Positions 24,906 to 33,676 of a stretch of DNA of 64,000 nucleotides are shown in pieces. The notes under the pieces were generated by a model. The model made no database searches, was not told the DNA's origin, and saw only the letters and a program-made list of their open reading frames with translations. The stretch is from assembly GCF_000499785.1 (NCBI RefSeq), contig NZ_HG726020.1, positions 1,158,316 through 1,222,315 of the forward strand, read 5' to 3'. The position numbers were made by a program, and so were the translations under genes. Position 1 is the first letter of the stretch. Every line of letters begins with the position of its first letter. This stretch comes from Bacteroides neonati. GTDB taxonomy: Bacteria > Bacteroidota > Bacteroidia > Bacteroidales > Bacteroidaceae.

Positions 24906-25673
24906 TTAGTTGAACCAATTGCCTAGCTCTTCCATGAAGTGATAGGCAGTTACATCGACAGTTGTGGGGGTGATGGCTGCGTAGCCATGTGCCAATGCCC
25001 AACGGTCGCTGGTTTCATTATCAGGATCATGGTCGGTGAATTCGCCGGTCAGCCAATAATAATTGGTATCCGTTTTGCGCGGACACGACTCCCACTCTTT
25101 CGACCACTGCCCTTTGGCTTGCTGACATACCCGGATGCCTTTTATCTCTTTGGTGTTCGGGAAATTCACATTCAAACAAGTCAACGGTGGCAATCCCTTT
25201 TCTAAAACGGTTGCTGCAATCTGTCGCACATAAGGCCCCATGGCATCAAAATCGGCATCCATGGCATGGTCGCTGAGCGAAAAGCCAATTGAGGGAATAC
25301 CATTGAGGCAACCCTCGATAACCACTGCCATCGTTCCCGAATAGTGAACGTTGGTTGCCGAATTATCACCGTGATTAATACCACCCACGACCAAGGAGGG
25401 TTCGCGGTCGAGCACAGTGTTGCGAGCCAGTTTAATACAATCGGTGGGTGTTCCTGAACATTTGTACACAGTCAGTCCTACATCACGGCGCACCTGCTGG
25501 AAATGTACGGGTTCGGTTACGGTCAATGCACATCCGCTTCCCGAGCGGGGCGAATCGGGTGCCATGACAACAATTTCGCCCAATGGACGGAGAAATTTAA
25601 TTAATTCACTAATACCTTTAGCTGTTATACCATCGTCGTTTGAGACGAGTATCAACGGGCGTTGATTTTCCAT
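24906..25673 (-). CDS. surE: 5'/3'-nucleotidase SurE
   Basis: This 255-residue metal-dependent phosphatase dephosphorylates nucleoside monophosphates. The N-terminal metal-binding motif VSNDDG (about residues 10-15) is present. So are the SPRSGSG loop and [18 protein letters not shown] (about 98-115) with the conserved metal-binding Asn. It is the first gene of a surE-lpxB unit with a textbook Bacteroidales promoter at 25705-25736. Confidence 0.96.
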   Translation of the reverse strand: MENQRPLILVSNDDGITAKGISELIKFLRPLGEIVVMAPDSPRSGSGCALTVTEPVHFQQVRRDVGLTVYKCSGTPTDCIKLARNTVLDREPSLVVGGINHGDNSATNVHYSGTMAVVIEGCLNGIPSIGFSLSDHAMDADFDAMGPYVRQIAATVLEKGLPPLTCLNVNFPNTKEIKGIRVCQQAKGQWSKEWESCPRKTDTNYYWLTGEFTDHDPDNETSDRWALAHGYAAITPTTVDVTAYHFMEELGNWFN

Positions 25674-25704
25674 GTGTCTATCCTTTTTTTAATTTTAATC
25701 TGCA

Positions 25705-25736
25705 CAAAAGTAGCAAAAAGAACGTTGCTGCCCAAA
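25705..25736 (-). promoter_or_regulatory. Promoter for surE-lpxB
   Basis: On the minus strand TTTG (at 25733-25736) and TACTTTTG (at 25705-25712) are separated by exactly 20 bases, a textbook -33/-7 pair. The rest of the 341-bp surE-parA gap shows only the parA box. Confidence 0.75.
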
Positions 25737-25858
25737 GGAATAGAAAGGATAAAATAAAAACGACCGCCCAGTGCTATTTTATAAAGGACTGTGGCGTTTA
25801 GAAATCTTAATCTTCTGCAAGCGAGCAAAAAGGAGTTCATAGATTCAATATTAATGTG

Positions 25859-25866
25859 TATATTTG
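25859..25866 (+). promoter_or_regulatory. -7 box for parA
   Basis: TATATTTG matches TAnnTTTG. It is 149 bp upstream of the parA ATG, so the leader would be long. No clear -33 element was seen. Confidence 0.4.
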
Positions 25867-26014
25867 CAAGGTTTAATGAAGAGGAGATGATAACTACCCG
25901 CCCGTCAGTTATTAACAAAACAGGTGACTTATCAACAGAAAACGCAAAGTTTCTCTTGTTTCGTAGGTGCTCTAAGTTATTATCGCTTATTTCGCTGCCA
26001 TAAATAAAGATTAT

Positions 26015-26782
26015 ATGGGAAAAATAATTGCTTTGGCCAATCAAAAGGGAGGTGTAGGAAAAACTACGACCACGATTAATCTCGCGGCCTCACTTGCTAC
26101 ACTTGAGAAGAAAGTACTGGTGGTAGATGCCGATCCGCAAGCGAATGCTTCATCCGGATTGGGAGTAGACATCAAGCAATCCGAATGCACTATTTATGAA
26201 TGTATTATCGATCGGGCCAACGTACAGGATGCGATTCATGATACCGAAATAGAGACGCTCAAGGTGATCTCTTCGCACATTAATCTGGTAGGAGCCGAAA
26301 TTGAGATGCTTAATCTGCCCAACCGGGAAAAGATTCTCAAGGAGGTGCTTACTCCGCTCAAAGAAGAGTATGATTATATCCTGATCGACTGTTCTCCTTC
26401 ACTGGGCTTGATAACCATCAACGCTTTGACTGCTGCCGATTCAATTATCATCCCGGTACAAGCAGAGTATTTCGCCTTGGAGGGAATCAGTAAATTATTG
26501 AATACCATTAAAATAATAAAGTCAAAGCTAAATCCGTCGCTCGAAATTGAAGGGTTCTTATTGACTATGTACGACTCGCGCTTGCGACAAGCCAATCAGA
26601 TTTACGACGAAGTGAAACGCCATTTTCAAGAACTGGTATTCAAAACAGTGATTCAACGCAATGTAAAGTTGAGTGAAGCACCCAGTTATGGCATTCCAAC
26701 CATTCTTTACGATGCCGAATCGACCGGAGCAAAGAACCACATCGCATTGGCACAAGAATTAATCAACAGAAATAAAAAATAA
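26015..26782 (+). CDS. parA: Chromosome partitioning ATPase ParA (Soj)
   Basis: This 255-residue ParA-type ATPase works with ParB to separate replication origins. The deviant Walker A motif KGGVGKTTT (about residues 10-18) is followed by VVDADPQANASSGLG and the DCSPSLGLITINAL switch region. The C-terminal part has QANQIYDEV and NVKLSEAPSYG, both typical. There is no N-terminal DNA-binding extension, so it is the short chromosomal form. parB follows after 8 bp. Confidence 0.97.
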   Translation: MGKIIALANQKGGVGKTTTTINLAASLATLEKKVLVVDADPQANASSGLGVDIKQSECTIYECIIDRANVQDAIHDTEIETLKVISSHINLVGAEIEMLNLPNREKILKEVLTPLKEEYDYILIDCSPSLGLITINALTAADSIIIPVQAEYFALEGISKLLNTIKIIKSKLNPSLEIEGFLLTMYDSRLRQANQIYDEVKRHFQELVFKTVIQRNVKLSEAPSYGIPTILYDAESTGAKNHIALAQELINRNKK

Positions 26783-26790
26783 ACGAAGAT

Positions 26791-27681
26791 ATGGCAATAC
26801 AGAAAAGAAATGCATTAGGTCGCGGACTCGACGCGTTGCTTTCTATGGATGAAGTGAAAACCGAAGGGTCTTCTTCGATTAACGAAATCGAACTATCGAA
26901 AATATCTGTTAACCCCAATCAACCTCGCCGTGAGTTTGATGAAACGGCACTGCAAGAGCTTGCAGACTCTATTGCAGAGATTGGCATCATTCAACCCATC
27001 ACCTTACGAAAACTTACAGATACCGAATATCAGATCATTGCCGGAGAACGTCGCTACCGGGCTTCGTTGAAAGCCGGACTATCGACTATTCCTGCCTATA
27101 TCCGTACGGCCGATGATGAGAATGTGATGGAAATGGCACTGATCGAGAACATTCAGCGCGAAGACCTCAACTCTGTAGAGATAGCCCTTGCCTATCAGCA
27201 CCTGATTGAGCAATACAATTTAACACAGGAGCGGCTAAGCGAACGTATCGGCAAGAAACGAACCACTATTGCCAACTACCTCCGTCTGTTGAAGCTTCCG
27301 GCACCCATCCAGATGGCTCTGCAAAACAAGCAGATCGACATGGGGCACGCCCGTGCACTGATCTCTCTGCCCGATCCTAAAATACAGGTTAAACTCTTCG
27401 AAGAGATTAAAGAACATGATTATTCGGTACGCAAAGTGGAAGAGATAGTCAAAACATTGAGCGAAGGTGAAACAGTTAAAAGCGGAACCCGCAAAATTAC
27501 CCCCAAGAGAGGAAAACTGCCCGAAGAATTCAACCTGCTGAAACAACACCTCTCGGGATTCTTTCAGACCAAAGTGCAGCTAACCTGCTCTGAGAAGGGA
27601 AAAGGCAAAATCAGTATCCCCTTCGGTAACGAAGAAGAACTGGAACGTATCATGGAAATCTTCGATAGCTTAAAGAAGTAA
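26791..27681 (+). CDS. parB: Chromosome partitioning protein ParB (Spo0J)
   Basis: This 296-residue DNA-binding protein spreads from parS sites and loads SMC. The start KRNALGRGLDALL is typical. The N-terminal ParB/Srx nuclease-fold domain (about 32-125) contains NPNQPRREFD and the CTP-binding AGERRYRAS. Next is a helix-turn-helix (LSERIGKKRTTIANYLRLL, about 147-165), and last a dimerisation C-terminus. It is in the operon parA-parB-DUF5683-mltD-like. I did not find a parS-like palindrome nearby. Confidence 0.97.
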   Translation: MAIQKRNALGRGLDALLSMDEVKTEGSSSINEIELSKISVNPNQPRREFDETALQELADSIAEIGIIQPITLRKLTDTEYQIIAGERRYRASLKAGLSTIPAYIRTADDENVMEMALIENIQREDLNSVEIALAYQHLIEQYNLTQERLSERIGKKRTTIANYLRLLKLPAPIQMALQNKQIDMGHARALISLPDPKIQVKLFEEIKEHDYSVRKVEEIVKTLSEGETVKSGTRKITPKRGKLPEEFNLLKQHLSGFFQTKVQLTCSEKGKGKISIPFGNEEELERIMEIFDSLKK

Positions 27682-27689
27682 CTGATTAA

Positions 27690-28574
27690 ATGATTAGAAA
27701 AGATATAAAGTATAAACTGTATTTCTCTGCCCTGCTGTTTTGCCTGTTGCAAATAGCAGGGATTGATGTGTATGCACAGACGCCGATACAAACCAATCCG
27801 CAGGATTCTGTTTCGACACTGCGACAAGCCCCACAGGCTCGTGCCCGCCGTCATCGTGCGGCAGCACAGGCAACCGATACACTTCAACAAAAGAGCATCC
27901 CTCTCTCCAAAGACAGCATTCCATCATTAGCTTTATCAAAAGAGGACATCATAAAGGCCGATTCGTTAATCGCCGATAGTCTGGCTAGCCTAAATAAGGA
28001 AAATCTGGAAAAGATACAAACAAAAATACCTCCTGTACCCCCTGTTTTGCCCAAAGACAGCTTGAGTACGGAAGTACCCAAAAAGCTTTGGGTGCCCAAT
28101 TCGACAAAGGCCACGTGGCTGGCGGTTATTTTCCCCGGTGGAGGACAAATTTACAACCGCAAGTATTGGAAGCTACCCATCATCTATGGCGGATTTGCAG
28201 GATGTGCCTACGCACTGACCTGGAACACCAAAATGTACAAAGACTACTCACAGGCTTATCAAGATATCATGGACTCTAATCCTAACACGAACAGTTTCCA
28301 AGATCTGCTGCCTCCGAATTACAATATCAGTAACGACCAATTAAAGGATTTATTACGCAAACGGAAAGACACATTCCGTCGCTATCGCGACCTAAGTATA
28401 TTTGCTTTTATCGGTGTTTACCTTATATCGGTAATCGATGCGTATGTAGATGCAGAGTTATCAGACTTTGATATTACTCCCGATCTAAGTATGCGGGTAG
28501 AGCCGACTCTTATGAATGACCAGTTCCGTAATGGAAACAAATCGGTAGGCGTGCAATGCAGCTTCCGGTTTTAA
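27690..28574 (+). CDS. DUF5683 family protein
   Basis: This is a 294-residue protein with an N-terminal hydrophobic segment (about 10-30, ending VYAQ), a low-complexity Ser/Arg/Ala-rich region (about 35-130), and the conserved part. The conserved part starts PNSTKATWLAVIFPGGGQIY and continues with NRKYWKLPIIYGGFAGCAYA and a second membrane-like stretch near the C-terminus (IFAFIGVYLISVIDAYVDA). This matches DUF5683, a Bacteroidetes family of unknown function. It lies 8 bp after parB and 21 bp before the lytic transglycosylase gene, so it belongs to the same operon and may have a cell envelope role. Confidence 0.85.
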   Translation: MIRKDIKYKLYFSALLFCLLQIAGIDVYAQTPIQTNPQDSVSTLRQAPQARARRHRAAAQATDTLQQKSIPLSKDSIPSLALSKEDIIKADSLIADSLASLNKENLEKIQTKIPPVPPVLPKDSLSTEVPKKLWVPNSTKATWLAVIFPGGGQIYNRKYWKLPIIYGGFAGCAYALTWNTKMYKDYSQAYQDIMDSNPNTNSFQDLLPPNYNISNDQLKDLLRKRKDTFRRYRDLSIFAFIGVYLISVIDAYVDAELSDFDITPDLSMRVEPTLMNDQFRNGNKSVGVQCSFRF

Positions 28575-28595
28575 AAACACAAAGAAGATTGAAGA

Positions 28596-29903
28596 ATGAA
28601 AAGACTAGTAAATTATTGCCCCCTTATTCTCCTTTGCCTACTTTTCAGTAGCCAGATTAAAGCGCAAAGTGTAGAGATTGTAATTGATAATAACGGAACC
28701 AAGCGTCAAGAGAGTATTGACCTTCCCAAAAGTATGACTTATCCACTCGACAGTTTACTGATCGACTGGAAGGCAAAAAACTACATCGACTTAGCCAAAG
28801 ACTGCAGCACAGCCGATATTAATCCGCTTTTTAGTGATTCGGTATATATCGATCGCTTATCGCGCATTCCATCGGTGATGGAGTTGCCTTACAATGAGAT
28901 TGTGCGCAAATTCATCGATATGTACAACAGCCGCTTGCGCAACCAAGTATCTTTCATGCTGAGTGCCTGCAACTTTTATATGCCTCTCTTCGAAGAAGCA
29001 CTCGACGCTTATGGCCTACCGATGGAACTGAAGTACCTTCCTATCATAGAGTCTTCGCTAAACCCATCGGCCGTATCGCGTGCAGGAGCTGCCGGACTTT
29101 GGCAGTTTATGCTACCTACAGGAAAAATGTACGGACTCGAAACCAACAGCTTAGTAGACGAACGCCGCGACCCCATCAAAGCAACATGGGCTGCAGCACG
29201 CTACCTGAAAGAGTTGTATGCTATTTATCAGGATTGGAACCTCGTTATTGCTTCCTATAACTGCGGTCCCGGTACCATCAATAAGGCCATTCGCAGGGCA
29301 GGCGGCGAAACCGATTATTGGAAAATATACCATTATCTCCCCAAAGAAACCCGCGGCTATGTGCCTGCTTTTATTGCAGCCAACTATGTTATGACCTACT
29401 ATTGCGATCATAACATCTGCCCGATGGAAACAAATATTCCTGCCAATACAGATACCATACAGGTAAACAAAGACCTACACTTTGAACAGATAGCAGACCT
29501 TTGCGACGTTAGCATGGATCAGTTAAAGAGCTTGAACCCGCAATACAAGAGAAATATTATTCCGGGAGAAAACAAACCTTATACACTTCGTTTGCCACTC
29601 AACAGTGTTAGCCTCTTTATTGACAAACAAGATACGATTTACAATCACCGTGCCAACGAATTATTCAAAAATCGGAAAACGGTAGATATCAGAGACAACT
29701 CTCCGCAGGTTGCTTCGCGAAGTAACAAACACAGCAGGTCAAGCAGTTCTTCTGACAATATCACCTATCATAAGATAAGAAGCGGCGAGACTTTATCAAC
29801 GATTGCAGAAAAGTATAAAGTACGCATAAAAGATTTGCAAAATTGGAATGGGCTGCGAAATACAAACATAGCCGCGGGAAAACGACTGAAAATATACAAA
29901 TAA
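28596..29903 (+). CDS. Membrane-bound lytic transglycosylase D-like protein with LysM
   Basis: This exported 435-residue enzyme has a signal peptide ending IKAQ (about residue 23). The SLT catalytic domain (about 130-270) contains the catalytic glutamate in LPIIESSLNP, plus AGAAGLWQFM and SYNCGPGTINKAI. A degenerate LysM-like segment follows (about 285-345), and a clear C-terminal LysM starts at YHKIRSGETLSTIAEKY (from about residue 391). It cleaves peptidoglycan glycan strands in the periplasm. It is the last gene of the parA operon. relA downstream has its own promoter. Confidence 0.93.
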   Translation: MKRLVNYCPLILLCLLFSSQIKAQSVEIVIDNNGTKRQESIDLPKSMTYPLDSLLIDWKAKNYIDLAKDCSTADINPLFSDSVYIDRLSRIPSVMELPYNEIVRKFIDMYNSRLRNQVSFMLSACNFYMPLFEEALDAYGLPMELKYLPIIESSLNPSAVSRAGAAGLWQFMLPTGKMYGLETNSLVDERRDPIKATWAAARYLKELYAIYQDWNLVIASYNCGPGTINKAIRRAGGETDYWKIYHYLPKETRGYVPAFIAANYVMTYYCDHNICPMETNIPANTDTIQVNKDLHFEQIADLCDVSMDQLKSLNPQYKRNIIPGENKPYTLRLPLNSVSLFIDKQDTIYNHRANELFKNRKTVDIRDNSPQVASRSNKHSRSSSSSDNITYHKIRSGETLSTIAEKYKVRIKDLQNWNGLRNTNIAAGKRLKIYK

Positions 29904-29910
29904 GTATCTC

Positions 29911-29945
29911 TTTGCTTGCTTGATATTGAAAATTGCTTATTTTTG
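29911..29945 (+). promoter_or_regulatory. Promoter for the RelA/SpoT gene
   Basis: TTTG (29911-29914) and TATTTTTG (29938-29945) match the -33 and -7 elements with a 23-bp spacer. The ATG at 29975 is 29 bp downstream. The upstream TTG at 29933 overlaps the box and cannot be the start. Confidence 0.6.
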
Positions 29946-29974
29946 CATCAACTAGCAATGAAAGGACAACATAT

Positions 29975-32218
29975 ATGGAGAACGTAAGCCAGAAAGAGAT
30001 AGCTGATGAGGAGATGATTGAACAGGAATTCCAAGAATTGCTAAACGATTATCTGTCGACCAAGCACCGGAAACGTGTTGAAATTATTACCAAAGCCTTC
30101 AATTTTGCCAATCAGGCACATAAAGGTATTAAGCGACGCTCGGGGGAGCCGTATATAATGCACCCTCTGGCGGTAGCTAAAATAGTATGCAATGAGATAG
30201 GATTGGGGTCTACCTCTATCTGTGCAGCCCTACTGCACGACGTAGTAGAAGACACAGACTACACCGTCGAGGATATTGAAAACATCTTTGGTCCAAAGAT
30301 TGCACAAATCGTTGACGGATTAACCAAAATATCAGGAGGTATTTTTGGCGACAGAGCCTCTGCACAGGCCGAGAACTTCAAGAAGTTGCTGCTTACCATG
30401 TCAAACGACGTACGGGTTATTCTCATTAAGATAGCCGACCGTTTGCACAACATGCGTACCCTCGGCTCGATGCTACCCAACAAGCAATACAAAATTGCCG
30501 GCGAAACGCTCTACATCTATGCACCTTTGGCCAATCGCTTAGGACTCTATAAGATAAAGACCGAACTGGAAAACCTAAGCTTCAAATACGAACACCCCGA
30601 GGAGTACCATGAGATAGAGGAAAAACTAAATGCCACTGCCGCTATGCGCGACAAGGTGTTTCAGGAGTTTACCGCCCCGATCGTCACCCAGTTAAATAAA
30701 ATGGGGTTGAAATATCACATTCTGGCACGTGTCAAATCCATCTATTCGATCTGGAATAAGATGCAAACCAAGCATGTACCTTTTGAAGAGATTTACGATC
30801 TGCTGGCGGTACGTATCATCTTCGAACCGCGCAATCCGGATGAGGAGCTGAACGATTGCTTCGATATTTACGTAACCATTTCCAAAATATACAAACCGCA
30901 TCCCGACCGCCTGCGCGACTGGGTAAGCCATCCCAAAGCCAACGGCTATCAGGCACTACACGTAACTCTGATGGGCACGAACGGACAGTGGATTGAAGTA
31001 CAAATCCGCAGCGAGCGGATGAACGATGTGGCCGAACAAGGTTTTGCTGCCCACTGGAAATACAAAGATGGCGGTGGCGGCGAAGACGAAGGCGAACTGG
31101 AGAAGTGGCTGCGCACCATTAAAGAAATCCTGGACGATCCGCAACCCGATGCCATTGATTTTCTGGATACCATCAAATTAAATCTTTTTGCTTCCGAGAT
31201 ATTCGTATTCACCCCGAAGGGAGAGCTTAAAACCATGCCGCAAAACTCTACGGCACTCGACTTCGCTTTCTCCCTGCACACAGATATCGGCAGCCATTGC
31301 ATTGGTGCACAGGTTAACCACAAACTGGTACCGTTGAGCCACAAACTACAGAGTGGCGACCAGGTAGAGATTATCACCTCCAAGTCGCAGCGCGTGCAAC
31401 CTCAATGGGAAGCTTTTGCTACCACGGCTCGTGCCCGCTCCAAAATAGCCGCTATCTTACGCAAAGACAGAAAGACCAATCAGAAAGAGGGCGAAGAGAT
31501 GCTGAATGAATTTCTGAAGGTCGAAGAAATACGTCCCGACGCTATCGCGATTAAGAAGTTATACAAACTTCATAACATGAAGAACGAAGAAGAATTCTAT
31601 GTCGCTATCGGTAATAGAAGCATCGTATTGGGCGAGGCGGACAAGAATGAACTGAAAGAGAAACCCAGCACAAACTGGAAGAAATACCTGACTTTCTCTT
31701 TTGGTGGCAATAACAAAGAAGCTGCCGCAGAGAAAGAGCCGCAGGAAAAAGAGCCAATCAACCCGAAGCAGATTCTTAAACTAACCGAAGAGAGTATTCA
31801 AAAGAACTACCTCATGGCCGAATGTTGCCACCCCATACCGGGTGACGATGTGCTGGGGTATATTGATGAAAACAACCGCGTTATTATCCACAAGCGACAA
31901 TGTCCCGTAGCGGCAAAACTAAAAAGCAGCTACGGCAACCGTATCATTGCGACTGAATGGGATACGCATAAATCGCTCTCTTTCTTGGTTTACATTTACA
32001 TTAAGGGGATTGACAGCATGGGATTGCTCAACGAGGTAACACAGGTTATCTCAAGACAACTGGGAGTCAACATCCGCAAGCTAAACCTCGAAACAAACGA
32101 TGGTATCTTTGAAGGTAAAATTCAATTGTATGTACACGATGTGGATGATGTGAAAGCGATCTGCAACAATCTGCTGAAGGTACCTAACATTAAATCGGTT
32201 ACCAGAGTCGAAGAGTAA
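29975..32218 (+). CDS. relA: RelA/SpoT family (p)ppGpp synthetase/hydrolase
   Basis: This protein of about 747 residues controls the stringent response alarmone. The HD domain (about 55-205) holds HDVVEDTDYTVED, so hydrolase residues appear present. The synthetase domain contains YDLLAVRIIFE and ANGYQALHV. The TGS domain has FVFTPKGELKTMP and SLHTDIGSHCIGAQVNHKL, and a C-terminal ACT domain follows. The start is set at ATG 29975 because the in-frame TTG 14 codons upstream lies within the promoter. In B. thetaiotaomicron the corresponding gene is, from memory, BT3998, one of two RelA/SpoT genes. Whether this copy mainly makes or degrades ppGpp cannot be told from sequence alone. Confidence 0.95.
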   Translation: MENVSQKEIADEEMIEQEFQELLNDYLSTKHRKRVEIITKAFNFANQAHKGIKRRSGEPYIMHPLAVAKIVCNEIGLGSTSICAALLHDVVEDTDYTVEDIENIFGPKIAQIVDGLTKISGGIFGDRASAQAENFKKLLLTMSNDVRVILIKIADRLHNMRTLGSMLPNKQYKIAGETLYIYAPLANRLGLYKIKTELENLSFKYEHPEEYHEIEEKLNATAAMRDKVFQEFTAPIVTQLNKMGLKYHILARVKSIYSIWNKMQTKHVPFEEIYDLLAVRIIFEPRNPDEELNDCFDIYVTISKIYKPHPDRLRDWVSHPKANGYQALHVTLMGTNGQWIEVQIRSERMNDVAEQGFAAHWKYKDGGGGEDEGELEKWLRTIKEILDDPQPDAIDFLDTIKLNLFASEIFVFTPKGELKTMPQNSTALDFAFSLHTDIGSHCIGAQVNHKLVPLSHKLQSGDQVEIITSKSQRVQPQWEAFATTARARSKIAAILRKDRKTNQKEGEEMLNEFLKVEEIRPDAIAIKKLYKLHNMKNEEEFYVAIGNRSIVLGEADKNELKEKPSTNWKKYLTFSFGGNNKEAAAEKEPQEKEPINPKQILKLTEESIQKNYLMAECCHPIPGDDVLGYIDENNRVIIHKRQCPVAAKLKSSYGNRIIATEWDTHKSLSFLVYIYIKGIDSMGLLNEVTQVISRQLGVNIRKLNLETNDGIFEGKIQLYVHDVDDVKAICNNLLKVPNIKSVTRVEE

Positions 32219-32245
32219 CAATCAACAAAAAAAAAATAGTAGCGG

Positions 32246-32283
32246 GCTTTTAGCCGTCAAGTTCTTTCTTGATGGCTAAAAGC
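32246..32283 (-). terminator. Terminator stem overlapping the merR 3-prime end
   Basis: A 16-base arm (GCTTTTAGCCGTCAAG, 32246-32261) pairs with its near-complement at 32268-32283, with a 6-base loop and one mismatch. On the minus strand a T tract follows about 8 bases later. The last codons of merR form one arm of the stem. Confidence 0.65.
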
Positions 32284-32585
32284 TCTTCTTTGATATCCTT
32301 GAGGCGGGTTACTATTTCGAAATTGCGCACGGTGGCCTCTCTGTTGTCTTTGAGTTTTTGCCGGGCACCGGGCAAGGTCATTCCTTTTTCTTTGACCAGA
32401 TGATAAATGAGTCCTACCATCTCCACATCTTCTTTGCGGTATTGACGTATGCCACGACCGATGGTTTTGGGAGCTATCTGCGGGAATTCCTTCTCCCAGA
32501 AACGCAATAACGAAGGGTTCACTCCAAACATTTCGGCTACTTCACTAATGGAGTAGAACAATTTCAAATCTTTATCCATGCTCAT
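32250..32585 (-). CDS. MerR family transcriptional regulator
   Basis: This 111-residue protein has an N-terminal MerR helix-turn-helix (YSISEVAEMFGVNPSLLRFW, about 11-30) and the wing (GRGIRQYRKEDVEMV), followed by a helical coiled-coil dimer region. There is no separate effector domain. The start is an ATG at 32585, and an alternative ATG lies at 32579. It is the second gene of a unit with the M23 peptidase gene (14 bp apart). The target genes are unknown. Its 3-prime end forms part of a terminator hairpin. Confidence 0.9.
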   Translation of the reverse strand: MSMDKDLKLFYSISEVAEMFGVNPSLLRFWEKEFPQIAPKTIGRGIRQYRKEDVEMVGLIYHLVKEKGMTLPGARQKLKDNREATVRNFEIVTRLKDIKEELLAIKKELDG

Positions 32586-32599
32586 CACCTGTTGATTTA

Positions 32600-33568
32600 T
32601 TAATCGAATACTTTACCGTGATTGGCGGCAAGCTGAATCATCTTATCATAATCTTCGGCACTCAAATCCATGAAGTAATAGTTGACCGGATTCACTATTT
32701 TGCCCTTTACATGCACCTCATAGTGCAGATGAGGGCCTGTACTTTTGCCGGTACTTCCTACACCGCCTATTACCTCGCCACGTACCACCTTCTTCCCCAC
32801 TTTGGTGCGGAAGTCGCGTAAATGGGCATACCATGTGCGGTAACCAAATCCGTGATCAATGATAACCGTATTGCCATAGCCTGTTTCCCAGCCGGCTTTA
32901 ACGACCGTGCCATTGCCCGTAGCATATACATCAGTACCGGGATGCGCCGAAAAGTCCATACCGCTATGAAACTTTGTCGTACCGTATATAGGGTCAATGC
33001 GTGTTCCATATCCCGATGCCGTTTGGCGCAGGTCTTTATTAGAAATGGGCTGAATGGCAGGCATGCACTTCAACATCTCATCTTGATTCTTACACATAGC
33101 CATTACATCATCGAAAGATTTCGACTGAATATAAAGCTGTTTGGTCAACACATCCAACTTCTGCGTGGTATTAACCACCAGCTCGGCATTGGCCATATCC
33201 ATCAGTTGTTCGTAACGGTTGGTGCCACCATACCCCGCCTTTCGGATAGCCGGCGCAACCGGATCGGCTTGCAGAATAACACGATACAGGTTATCATCGC
33301 GTTGCTGTACATCTTGCAACACCCCCATCGCATCGTCGAGCCGACGCGAAAGCACGTTATATTGAGCCAGCAACTGGCTGTTTTCTTTCCTTAATTCTTT
33401 CTCGGACGGCGAACCGAAAACAAGGAGCAGCACGATGAAGCTCCCGGCTCCCAAGCCCATGCCGATAAAAAGACGTCGAAGGATGCTCAACGCTCGTTGT
33501 CGGACAGTGGGATAAATCCGGTCATACGTCTGTGTTTGCGGATTGTAGATATAGTAAACTTTGCGCAT
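32600..33568 (-). CDS. M23 family metallopeptidase (LytM domain), membrane-anchored
   Basis: This protein of about 322 residues starts with a basic cytoplasmic stretch. One membrane segment follows (about 31-52, IGMGLGAGSFIVLLLVF), then a coiled-coil region (about 60-110), and finally a C-terminal LytM/M23 domain. The zinc residues are visible: HSGMD (His and Asp) and HLHYEVH (His). The motifs DHGFGYRTWYAHL and GKSTGPHLHYEVH are typical. It likely acts on or regulates peptidoglycan cleavage at the cell envelope. A GTG ten codons upstream lies in the promoter, so ATG 33568 is chosen. It is divergent from alaS. Confidence 0.93.
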   Translation of the reverse strand: MRKVYYIYNPQTQTYDRIYPTVRQRALSILRRLFIGMGLGAGSFIVLLLVFGSPSEKELRKENSQLLAQYNVLSRRLDDAMGVLQDVQQRDDNLYRVILQADPVAPAIRKAGYGGTNRYEQLMDMANAELVVNTTQKLDVLTKQLYIQSKSFDDVMAMCKNQDEMLKCMPAIQPISNKDLRQTASGYGTRIDPIYGTTKFHSGMDFSAHPGTDVYATGNGTVVKAGWETGYGNTVIIDHGFGYRTWYAHLRDFRTKVGKKVVRGEVIGGVGSTGKSTGPHLHYEVHVKGKIVNPVNYYFMDLSAEDYDKMIQLAANHGKVFD

Positions 33569-33597
33569 CTTATTAATTATTTCGCGAGTTAATGCCA

Positions 33598-33605
33598 CAA
33601 AAATA
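33598..33605 (-). promoter_or_regulatory. -7 box for the M23 peptidase-merR unit
   Basis: The minus strand reads TATTTTTG, matching TAnnTTTG, 30 bp upstream of ATG 33568. Together with the alaS box it forms a tight divergent promoter pair. Confidence 0.5.
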
Positions 33606-33617
33606 ATAAAAACAAGC

Positions 33618-33625
33618 TATCTTTG
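33618..33625 (+). promoter_or_regulatory. -7 box for alaS
   Basis: TATCTTTG matches TAnnTTTG, 52 bp upstream of the ATG at 33677. It covers the in-frame TTG at 33623, which therefore cannot be the start. Confidence 0.55.
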
Positions 33626-33676
33626 CATTGCTTTTTTCAGAATATTAACCTCAACGATAGATATATAATAAGAAGT

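Noticed and set aside
25674..26014. parS site near parAB
   Set aside because: I looked for a TGTTTCACGTGAAACA-like palindrome in the gap and around parAB and saw none. A genome-wide search would be needed.
30949..31383. Long minus-strand frame inside the RelA/SpoT gene
   Set aside because: The plus-strand protein is clearly RelA/SpoT and the antisense translation shows no recognisable domain.
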